This document shows, one piece after another, positions 1-7,100 of a stretch of DNA of 47,764 bases. The position numbers were made by a program, and so were the translations under genes. The stretch is from positions 1 through 47,764 of the forward strand of contig JAMOAW010000010.1 in assembly GCA_039908535.1 (NCBI GenBank). The letters run 5' to 3'. The DNA comes from JAMOAW01 sp039908535 (GTDB lineage: Bacteria > Pseudomonadota > Magnetococcia > Magnetococcales > JADFZT01). Under the pieces are notes generated by a model. It was not told where the DNA came from and searched no databases. It saw only the letters and a list, made by a program, of their open reading frames with translations. Within the stretch, counting starts at the first letter, position 1, and every line of letters starts with the position of its first letter.

Positions 1-76
1 TTTTAATATTTAGTTATTTTTTTGTTTATGGTTTGCCCGTTGCTTTTCTTTATTATTAGAAGACATCATTGTGTTG

Positions 77-222
77 GAGAAATAAAAATTAAAATCTTGG
101 GAGCGGAGAACCGCCCCCCAATTCCCCCCACCCTTTTCTTTTAATTTTAAAAAAAAGAGGGGGTCTGGGGGATTCATCCCCCAGGGTTTGGCCTTTGATT
201 TTTTTGCCCGTAGGGCATCATA
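77..222 (+). repeat. Type A palindromic repeat, full copy, forward
   Basis: Full two-module copy of the interspersed element. Module 1 has a hairpin of the form GGAGCGG-AGAA-CCGCCCCCC. It is followed by a C-rich/T-rich spacer and module 2 with CTGGGGGATTCATCCCCCAG. The copy ends in the short palindrome GCCCGTAGGGC. It fills the gap downstream of the TIGR03032-type gene, which reads toward it, and could serve as its terminator. Bases 1-76 are AT-rich and show nothing I recognise. Confidence 0.85.
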
Positions 223-225
223 TTT

Positions 226-1278
226 TTAAATTCCAATTTTGATAAACTGCTCAATTTCGTGGGTTCGAAAGCCCAAGGCCATGGGTCGTTTGATGGTGGG
301 CAGGACGACGACATCGTAGAGTTCCTCCATGATTCCCTCCATACGCAACCAGTGGGAGGCGTCACCGGTTTCCAAATGAATCACTTGCAGGCCGCTGCGT
401 GGGGCGATGTGTTCTTTTTCTAATCGTTCATTAAGAGGCAATCCCGTAAAGGTTCGGTTGTGGCGGGGTTTGGAGAGTCCGACGACGGCATAATCACCGA
501 TAAAAGAGAGTCCTCTTAAAAATCCGGGACAAAAGGTGATTGGTTGAAAGGTTCCTGTGGTACGGTCCACAAAACCGAATTCACCGGTTCCGGCATTTAA
601 TAACCATAATCGATTGCGATAGAGTCGTGGGGAATGGGGCATAGAGAGTCCTGAGCAGATCACCTCGTTGGTGACCACATCCATCACCAGCCCCCCATGA
701 ACCCGATGTTCCCGCCACCCTTCCGCCACATCTGATTGACTGACCATCGTGACATAGCGTGGTTTACCATCTTCCATGGCTAAGCCGTTCAGATGGCAGC
801 GATCTTCGGCGGCTAGGCGCGAAATGAAGGGGGGGTGCCAGATGGGGATAAAATGGCTGTTATGGCCCAAAGTGGCCAAACAGTTAAATAGGGTGACGAC
901 AAAGACAGGTTTTCCATCCGGGAGAATAGCAATATCGTGGATATCTACATCCCCAGTGGTATGCCCAGCCATGGGAACAAAGAGGGCATCATATCCTTGA
1001 TGCAATTGGCCTGAGTCGAGCATCTCTTCAAAACGCCAGAGTTGATAGCGGCTACTCATCCATAGAGAGCGGTCTTGGGCACTCAAACCCATGCAGCGAT
1101 CAAAGGTGCGTTCGAAGACCGAAAGAGAGCCATCGGGTTTGAGGCCAATTAAAAAAATTTTTCCGCCCTGATAGGTGGTGAACACGAGGCTGGCGTTTTG
1201 CGCATCCAGCCAACGGGTAAAAAGACGAGACCCTTCCAAGCGAAGCTGTTCAGTCGGGGCAGAGGTTGGGAGATCCAT
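226..1278 (-). CDS. TIGR03032 family (DUF4915-like) protein of unknown function
   Basis: A 350-residue soluble protein without signal peptide or membrane segment. The sequence is rich in short beta strands with repeated W, G and D positions (for example SLWMSSRYQLWRFE near residue 70 and a DVDIHDIAILPDGKPVF stretch near 110), as expected for a beta-propeller-like fold. Overall it matches what I know of the TIGR03032 family, whose biochemical role is not established. The ATG at 1278 has an AAGGAG ribosome binding site about ten bases upstream, which supports this start. Family members often occur beside TPR proteins, and a TPR fragment lies upstream at 1753-1908. The assignment is from remembered family resemblance; function is unknown. 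Confidence 0.8.
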   Translation of the reverse strand: MDLPTSAPTEQLRLEGSRLFTRWLDAQNASLVFTTYQGGKIFLIGLKPDGSLSVFERTFDRCMGLSAQDRSLWMSSRYQLWRFEEMLDSGQLHQGYDALFVPMAGHTTGDVDIHDIAILPDGKPVFVVTLFNCLATLGHNSHFIPIWHPPFISRLAAEDRCHLNGLAMEDGKPRYVTMVSQSDVAEGWREHRVHGGLVMDVVTNEVICSGLSMPHSPRLYRNRLWLLNAGTGEFGFVDRTTGTFQPITFCPGFLRGLSFIGDYAVVGLSKPRHNRTFTGLPLNERLEKEHIAPRSGLQVIHLETGDASHWLRMEGIMEELYDVVVLPTIKRPMALGFRTHEIEQFIKIGI

Positions 1279-1299
1279 TTAAATTAACTCCTTTTTTGA

Positions 1300-1403
1300 A
1301 CATAGTGCCCTACGGGCAAAAAATTAAAAAAAAAGGGTGGGGGGAATTGGGGGGCGGTTCTCCGCCCCCCAAGGTCTTGATTTTTATTTTTCCGATACAT
1401 GAA
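1300..1403 (-). repeat. Type A repeat, partial (terminal palindrome plus module 1), reverse
   Basis: Reverse-oriented copy in which GCCCTACGGGC is followed directly by module 1 (GGGGGGCGGTTCTCCGCCCCCC, then a T-rich tail ending CCGATACAT). Module 2 is absent, so modules can be gained or lost independently. It lies just upstream of the start of the TIGR03032-type gene. Confidence 0.8.
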
Positions 1404-1458
1404 CATACTGCCCTGCGGGCAAAAGATTAAAATTAAGTAACCGTTCAGAGAAAAAAAA

Positions 1459-1610
1459 TAAAAACAAGACCTTGGGGGATTGCATCCCCCAACCCCCCCT
1501 GCTATTTGAAGAAAGCAAAACCGAATTCACAAGCAAAGTCAAAAACAAAGTCAAAAACAAAGTCAAAAACAAAACCCTGGGGGCAATCCCCCAGACCCCT
1601 TTTTTTTATT
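1459..1610 (+). repeat. Type B palindromic repeat with 12-bp tandem expansion
   Basis: Copy of the second repeat type: hairpin CTTGGGGGATTGCATCCCCC, then a spacer made of AAGCAAAACC-like words, then hairpin CTGGGGGCAATCCCCCAG and a T-tract. Here the spacer holds three head-to-tail copies of CAAAGTCAAAAA (1534-1569), an expansion not seen in the copies near 13.1 and 30.8 kb. A loose terminal palindrome (GCCCTGCGGGC) precedes it at about 1408. Confidence 0.75.
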
Positions 1611-1673
1611 AATATATGAACGGTTACGCCAAAGCAATAAATCATTGAGTTTTTTATTTTGGTGAACAGTTAC

Positions 1674-1752
1674 AAAATCAAAACCCTGGGGGATGAATCC
1701 CCCAGACCCCCTCTTTTTTTTTAATAACTGACAATCAAGGCCTTGGGGGGGT
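1674..1752 (-). repeat. Type A repeat, module 2 only, reverse
   Basis: Contains CCCTGGGGGATGAATCCCCCAGACCCCC followed by a T-tract. It ends in a fragment of module 1 (CAAGGCCTTGGGGGG) that runs into the TPR remnant. Confidence 0.75.
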
Positions 1753-1908
1753 GGATACCTCGACGAGGCTGGGGGCAAACCTTGTTGCCAGAGAGTGGTC
1801 AGGCTCCAAATTGAGGCAGTTTCGAAAAGCGGTGATGGCTTCAGGAAAACGTCCCTGGGCAGAAAGGACAATACCCAAATTGTTGTGGGCATCGGAGTGT
1901 TGTGAGTG
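1753..1908 (-). pseudogene. TPR-protein fragment wedged between repeats
   Basis: On the minus strand the stretch encodes about 52 residues with a clear tetratricopeptide motif (DAHNNLGIVLSAQGRFPEAI, followed by AFRNCLNLEPDHSLA). There is no start codon belonging to it. Both ends run directly into palindromic repeats, so the frame continues into repeat sequence and stops there. It is best read as the remnant of a larger TPR protein that was cut up by repeat insertion or deletion. I see no promoter or ribosome binding site. Confidence 0.6.
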
Positions 1909-2003
1909 CCCTGCGGGCAAAAAATTAAAAAAAAGGGTGGGGGGAGTTGGGGGGCGGTTCTCCGCCCCCCAAGGTCTTGATTTTTTATTTTTCCGATACA
2001 TGA
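1906..2003 (-). repeat. Type A repeat, partial (terminal palindrome plus module 1), reverse
   Basis: Same architecture as the copy at 1300-1403 (GCCCTGCGGGC, then GGGGGGCGGTTCTCCGCCCCCC, then T-rich tail to CCGATACAT). The two copies are nearly identical and bracket the type B copy and the TPR fragment. Confidence 0.8.
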
Positions 2004-2187
2004 ACATGGATTGCTGCAGATAAATGTTGATGATATATAGTAACTAAATGTTTTGTATTATTATTTTAATTGCTGGCCAAGATTTTTTTTGCTATATATA
2101 GGGAGCTGATTTTTTTTAAATATAATGGACCCCCAATTTTTAGACAATGTGTTAATCTCTGAACCATCTCAAATTTAGAGAAGAGGT

Positions 2188-2414
2188 ATGAGCAATATAC
2201 GCAAACAATATACAAGTGTTTTTAAGGCCAATGTCGCACTCTTGGCCCTTAAAGGAGAAAAAACGACTGCGCAATTGGCAACTTTCGTTATGAAGTGCAT
2301 CCGACAATGATCAACTTGTGGAGAAAAAAGTTGGCGGCGAATGCCGCTGGCGTGTTTGACTCAAGTAGGAATGTCAGTAGCAAAAAGAAGACGGAGGAGA
2401 GAGTTGCGCAGTGA
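2188..2414 (+). pseudogene. IS3-family transposase OrfA, frameshifted
   Basis: Starts MSNIRKQYTSVFKANVALLA, the helix-turn-helix N-terminus of IS3 OrfA. The frame then breaks near 2285: the continuation (RYEVHPTMINLWRKKL, then NVSSKKKTEERVAQ) is in another frame and ends with TGA at 2412-2414. A GAAGAGG ribosome binding site precedes the ATG. The frameshift in the middle of the DNA-binding region makes this a pseudogene. Confidence 0.75.
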
Positions 2415-2620
2415 TACCGTCTATTGGTCAACGGAAAGTGGAATGGGATTTTTTAGCCAAGCGGTCCGGGATTTACACCGCAAGGAGAGTCAAAATGAGT
2501 ATGGATGGACGGGGTCAATGTCATGATAATATTTTTATCGAACGGTTGTGGCAATCGGTAAAGTACGAGTGCATATATTTGCATTCTTTTGAAAATGGGA
2601 AGGTTTTTCGCTGAAAGATG
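2415..2620 (+). pseudogene. IS3-family transposase OrfB remnant, internal deletion
   Basis: One open frame (2411-2614) joins the leucine-zipper-like end of OrfA and start of OrfB (IGQRKVEWDFLAKRSG) directly to the OrfB C-terminal block SMDGRGQCHDNIFIERLWQS, then KYECIYLHSFENG. The join is in frame, so a short chimeric peptide could be made, but the catalytic DDE core is gone. The remainder to 2620 is out of frame with any transposase C-terminus. Confidence 0.65.
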
Positions 2621-2659
2621 GAAGATGGACCGTAAAAATTTAATGTCTTGGCAATATGG

Positions 2660-2774
2660 ATATCAAGACCTTGGGTGGCCCAGAATCGCCCTCCAAGGTT
2701 TTAAAAAAAAGAGCGGGTCCGAGGGATTCATTCCCCAGGGTTTTGCCTTTTATTGTTTGCCAGAAGGGCATCAC
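2660..2774 (+). repeat. Type A repeat, degenerate forward copy
   Basis: Order and spacing match the type A element (ATCAAGACCTTGGG, a damaged module 1 hairpin, a T/A spacer, a damaged module 2 with GAGGGATTCATTCCCC, and an ending like GCCAGAAGGGC). Both hairpin arms carry mismatches. It is an old copy lying just right of the dead IS element, in a region where everything is decaying. Confidence 0.65.
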
Positions 2775-2782
2775 GTTCCAAA

Positions 2783-2969
2783 ATGGAGATGGATAAGCTT
2801 TGTTTTACTCTCTTGTTTTTGTTTTTTTGGCATGATAGCCTCTTTTGGTTGCACCACTAATGACGTGGGGGAGGTGCTTTATCGCGCCATGGAACATAAA
2901 AAATGTTATGAAGAAAGCGGTTCTTATGGTCCATGTGACCATCCTAGTGTTCGTATGTCGGAAAAATAA
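2783..2969 (+). pseudogene. Possible small cysteine-containing exported protein or lipoprotein, frame disrupted
   Basis: An open frame ending at 2969 encodes a hydrophobic stretch (ISFVLLSCFCFFGMIASFGC) followed by a short polar tail (TTNDVGEVLYRAMEHKKCYE and about 20 more residues). It resembles a small lipoprotein with its lipidation cysteine. No ATG precedes the hydrophobic part in this frame. The ATGs at 2783 and 2789 are in another frame (MEMDKLCFTLLFLFF), which suggests a one-base slip in a T-run near 2815-2830. The stop codon is supplied by the repeat that begins at about 2954. Bases 2620-2660 show nothing. Confidence 0.3.
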
Positions 2970-3012
2970 ATGTCAAGACCTTGGAGTGCCTAGAACCGCC
3001 CAAAAAAATTTA
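2954..3012 (+). repeat. Type A repeat, truncated degenerate forward copy
   Basis: Starts with the conserved ATGTCGGAAAAATAAA word and continues CAAGACCTTGG plus a damaged hairpin (AGTGCCTAGAACCGCC). It breaks off before the C-rich spacer. Its first bases supply the stop codon of the small exported-protein frame before it. Confidence 0.6.
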
Positions 3013-3052
3013 CAACAGTTTGATTTTTATATGCTTTTACAGGGTTCCTTTT

Positions 3053-3517
3053 ATGGTCGAGAGTAAGAGTTTGGACAATGTTTTTAAAATACAAATGAAT
3101 ATGCAAACGGTCATTTATTCTATAGATGTCGATCTGGATGATCGCGCTTTCTTTTTTCCAGACGGAAAACAGATGACGCAAATTAAATTTGCTATTCTTG
3201 CGAATCATGAGGTACAGGTAAATGCGGTTTATGCATTCAATGAGAGTCACTCGGCACCAGAACTTTTTCGTCTTTCTTTGGCGGATGCACGAGAGTTAGC
3301 GCGCACTCTTGTTGAAGCCGTTTATCGTGCTCAAACTCGCAATGTGTTTTCTGAGACGATTCGAATGACCATTCATGTTGTCCCCAATGGTTATATTTTG
3401 CAAATCGGAGATATTAACAATGAACGACAAATTATGCTCAGTACGAGCGTTATTTGGCGTATCTGTCATGCCTTATTGCGTATTGTGGACAGGTTATCAC
3501 CGGTGTTCACGCATTAA
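3053..3517 (+). CDS. Hypothetical protein, 154 residues
   Basis: Open frame from an ATG at 3053, encoding a soluble protein of mixed alpha/beta pattern without signal peptide, membrane segment or cysteine cluster. Recognisable only as alternating beta strands (QTVIYSIDVDLDDRAFFFPD, then IKFAILANHEVQVNAVYAF), a helix (LFRLSLADARELARTLVEAV) and further strands (IRMTIHVVPNGYILQIGD). The C-terminal helix WRICHALLRIVDRL ends the domain. I do not recognise a family. Codon use looks like neighbouring genes, supporting a real gene. The ribosome binding site is poor, and an internal start at about 3095 (MNMQTVIYSID) is also possible. It stands alone, flanked by decayed repeats. Confidence 0.6.
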   Translation: MVESKSLDNVFKIQMNMQTVIYSIDVDLDDRAFFFPDGKQMTQIKFAILANHEVQVNAVYAFNESHSAPELFRLSLADARELARTLVEAVYRAQTRNVFSETIRMTIHVVPNGYILQIGDINNERQIMLSTSVIWRICHALLRIVDRLSPVFTH

Positions 3518-3641
3518 ATTATTTTTTAGCGTGTGGTTATCCATTTAACTCAATCGATCATTTGCAAACGAGGGTTGGAATGGATGCCTGTTGCGCGTAA
3601 AAGGATCCGGTTTCTCCGCCCGTCAATCGCTTTTATTTATA

Positions 3642-3684
3642 ATGTATCAGGAAAATAAAAATCAAGACCTTGGGAGAACCGAAG
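3642..3684 (+). repeat. Type A repeat, truncated forward end
   Basis: Only the left edge of the element (TGTATCAGGAAAATAAAAATCAAGACCTTGGG, described here by position) and a residue of the hairpin (AGAACCG) are left. The following bases read GTGGACCCCTCCAATAAT, which weakly recall an IS3-type end. The rest of 3518-3724 shows no gene that I can support. Confidence 0.55.
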
Positions 3685-3724
3685 TGGACCCCTCCAATAA
3701 TATTTTATTGAATGCACATTGGTA

Positions 3725-4132
3725 TTAGCTGTTTACGATTTGACGCAAAAATTGACTCATGAGAAAATCTGTTTCCAAAATATGGTGAGTCAGCCAATTT
3801 TTTAAAAAATTCAGAACCTCTTCTGTCAGATCAATCTCTTGATTATGATATCTTTGTTGTAATTGAGTGGCCTGACCAATCAATTCCGTATGTTCTTTTT
3901 TATGCGCTATTAATCCAGAAAAGCGATGGGTTTGCATGAGACGTTCTTCATGGCGAAAATGCCAAGCGGTATAGCTTAAGAGATCTTGCAGGATTTTTCC
4001 GATGATCTCGCGATCTTTGTTTTCATTAATAGCCGTAATGAGGGTATTGAGGATCTCTATCAATTTTTTATGATCATTATCCACTTCAATAAAACCAGTT
4101 CTCAAGGTATCATCCCATGTCAACGTTTCCAT
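3725..4132 (-). CDS. Bacteriohemerythrin
   Basis: A 135-residue single-domain hemerythrin, the usual bacterial length, cytoplasmic. It binds a non-haem di-iron centre and reversibly binds O2. All expected ligands are visible: His21 (NDHKK), the His58/Glu62 pair (WHFRHEE), His77 and His81 (HKKEH), and the C-terminal histidine with an aspartate five residues on (THHILETD). It lies about 30 bases downstream of the large sensor/phosphatase gene on the same strand, so the two are probably co-transcribed. That suggests O2 sensing or delivery tied to that signalling protein (inference). No fusion to another domain. Confidence 0.92.
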   Translation of the reverse strand: METLTWDDTLRTGFIEVDNDHKKLIEILNTLITAINENKDREIIGKILQDLLSYTAWHFRHEERLMQTHRFSGLIAHKKEHTELIGQATQLQQRYHNQEIDLTEEVLNFLKNWLTHHILETDFLMSQFLRQIVNS

Positions 4133-4163
4133 ATGAATTCCTTTCTAAATTTAAATAAATTGA

Positions 4164-7100
4164 TTAACAGACAATTCCTTTGAAACCAAATACGGACACA
4201 TCATCACGTCGATTCTCTTCCCCTTTATAAGTGATCAATGCCTGTTTGATGTACTCCCCATGTTCAGCGATTGGAAATGGTTGCAAGGAGAGCAATAATT
4301 GCATGAAACGCCGTTTGCCAAATCCACGTTTACTTTCCCCACCTATTTGATCAATCAAACCATCTGTTGTCAGATAATAGTTCCAATCCGAGCGCAATTC
4401 AATTTCTTGGATAGTAAACTGGATATCTCTGGAAAACGCGCGATAGCCAATACCTGATTTGTCTCCTTTGATCTCCCGGGCCTCCCCTTCAGCAATCACG
4501 AACAAAGAGAATCGCGCCCCAGAGAAGGTCAACGTGCGTTGATCGGCATCTAGATAACACATACCCAGTTCAAGACCATCATCCGAAGCCCCTACTTCCC
4601 GATCTTGTCCCAAAGCCATCTGGATCAATTGATGCATCCGTTGCAATAAAGTGGCGGTATCTCCTGGAGGCGTTTCCAAGAGGGCTTGGTCAAGGGCCCC
4701 GTTTGCGATTAACGTGATAAACGCCCCAGGAACACCATGACCCGTGCAATCGGCCAACAATAACAGAACCCCTGTGAACCATGGGCGGTACCAATACATA
4801 TCTCCACCCACCAAATCGCGTGGTTCCCAGAGCACAAAATGTTCAGGAAGGACCGCTGACAAAATTTGCGTTTTGGTCAAAATGGAGCGTTGGATTCGGC
4901 TGGCATAGTGAATGCTTTCGGAGATCATCTGCAAGGCCTCCTGCAATTGCGCCTCTGCCTTTTTTCGGCGCGTAATATCTTCCTTATTGGCTAGAAAATG
5001 AATCACTTCTCCTTTTCGATTCCGAATCGGTGCAATTTGTGTTGCTTCCCAATAATAAGAGCCATCCTTTCTACGGTTGAAAAATTCGCCTTCCCAAGCC
5101 TCTCCTCGGTTTAACGTGGCCCATAGATTTTCATATACCTGCCTATCCATTTTTCCCGATTTTAATAAACGCGGATTTTGACCAATCGCCTCCTCGGCGC
5201 TATAGCCACTCACTTTACAAAACGTGGCGTTCACATACTCGATTCGCGCCTGAGGATCGGCGATGATAATGGAGATTGGGCTTTGTTCTACCGCACTGCT
5301 TAAGGTTCGAACTCTCTGTTCGGTGAGAATTCGTTCCGTTATATCATGAAAGACGACAACAGACCCGATCAAAATTTGCTCTTTCCAAATTGGCCGACTG
5401 GTATATTCTACCAAAAAAGAACCCCCATCCTGACGCCAAAATTGTTCTTCACTATTATGGATTACCTTTTCTTGAACAAGGGCTTGCCGCAATGGACAGG
5501 CCTCTTTTAAACAAGAGGAGCCATTTGTATCGTGATGATTGATGAGGATACAAATATTTTTTCCGATGATCTCTTCTGTTTCATACCCCAACATGGCTGC
5601 CCCAGCGGGGTTGATAAAATTAAAATGGCCTTCTTTGTCCACTCCAAAAATCCCTTCTCCCACCGCTTCCAAAAGCAAACGGCTACGCTCTTCCGCCACT
5701 TTTGTGGCCATTTCAGATTGTTTACGTAATGTTATGTCGGTGAAGGTAGTGACAAAACCACCGGTGGACAGAAATCCTCTTTCGACATTGATGATTTTGC
5801 CATTGCGACTGGTATAGTCGAACGATGGTTCATCTATATGAACAAGCCGTAGAAAACGTTGTCGCAAAAGCTCTGTTTGCCCATCGGTCGCCATATTTTC
5901 TTGTTTTACCAAATGCTGCACTAAATGTTCAAAATGGCTTCCAGGAATCGTCATCTCTTCGGGAAGTTCCAGAAGATGCTGAAATTGCTGGTTGCACAAA
6001 ATTAAACACAGCTGTTCATCATAGGCGACCAATCCTTGCTGAATGCTGCTCAGTACGGTTTCCAAGAGGGTGGTCTCACGGCTTAGGGCCAATTGAATTT
6101 GTTCACGTTTGGTGATCTCTTGCCCAAGTCGACGGTTCCAAAAAGAGACGAAGGTAATCACTAAGATCAACACTCCAATAATTGGCAACACCCAGGCAAG
6201 AATCATTTTTAAATTACTGCCCAATTGAACCTGGACCGTCATCCAGGCGTTGCGGATGGCATTTTTTTCTCGAATAGGGATATTTGCGATGACTTTTTGC
6301 AGAATTGAGCGCAATTGAGGCCAATCTGGACGTACCCCCATGGATAGGGTGATCTGGTAAGGCGTGGGGGCCATAACCTGTAATTGATTCATTTTCAGAT
6401 GATTCATGGTATAGGTGGCTACCGCCAGATTTTCAACATAGGCATCGATCTGACCCTTCTCTAAGGCTTTGAGAGCATCGGAGACCGTTTTCATTTGGAC
6501 CAAATGGAGATTGGCATGGCTTTTGGCCAATTTTTTGGCAATGGGATCCCCTTGAACCACCCCGACCTTTTGTTCAGTCAAATCATCCAAGCCACTGATA
6601 AAGGCGGCATCATGATGCATGATGACAACTACTGGAAAGGCAATGTATGGATCTGTCAACTGCAGCGTTTCTTCGCCTGTATCTAATCGCATGACAACGG
6701 GGAGTAAATCGATTTTGCCAAGTTTGGCTGCCGCTTCAACTCCATCCGGCCAAGTATGGCTGAGATCTGGTGCCATGATCAGACCGGTCAAAGAACCGAT
6801 GACCGAGATAAAATCGGCCGCCATTCCAGAATATTTATTATCTTGGACAAATTCGAATGGGGGACGATCAGCCGCACCGCTAAAGGTTATCTTAGAATGT
6901 TGTTTTATCCACTCTTTTTCCTCTGCATTTAGATGAATTTTATCCAAATTGTCATGGAGATCTTTGGAATTTGATTTGTTTGGAGTCAACTGGGGCCATT
7001 TTTCATAGAGATATTGCATTTCAGTAGGCGTGATTTGATTTATGGCTTTTTGTAAAAGATCGCGTAACATCACATTGGCTTTAGATAGGGTGATGCCATA

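Larger units (their letters stand above)
2126..2620 (+). mobile_element. Decayed, internally deleted IS3-family insertion sequence
   Basis: The left end begins TGGACCCCCAATTTTTAGAC at 2126, typical of IS3-family termini. It is followed by an orfA reading frame at 2188, a short piece of the orfA/orfB junction (IGQRKVEWDFLAKRSG), and then abruptly the orfB C-terminal signature (SMDGRGQCHDNIFIERLWQS). Roughly 600 bp of the transposase core, including most of the DDE domain, are missing. I could not find a matching right inverted repeat, so the right boundary is only where coding similarity ends. The element cannot encode an active transposase. Confidence 0.75.

Noticed and set aside
3682..3704. 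Possible right end of an IS3-type element (GTGGACCCCTCCAATAAT)
   Set aside because: It matches the left end only over a few bases and in the same orientation as the left end, so it is not a proper inverted terminus.
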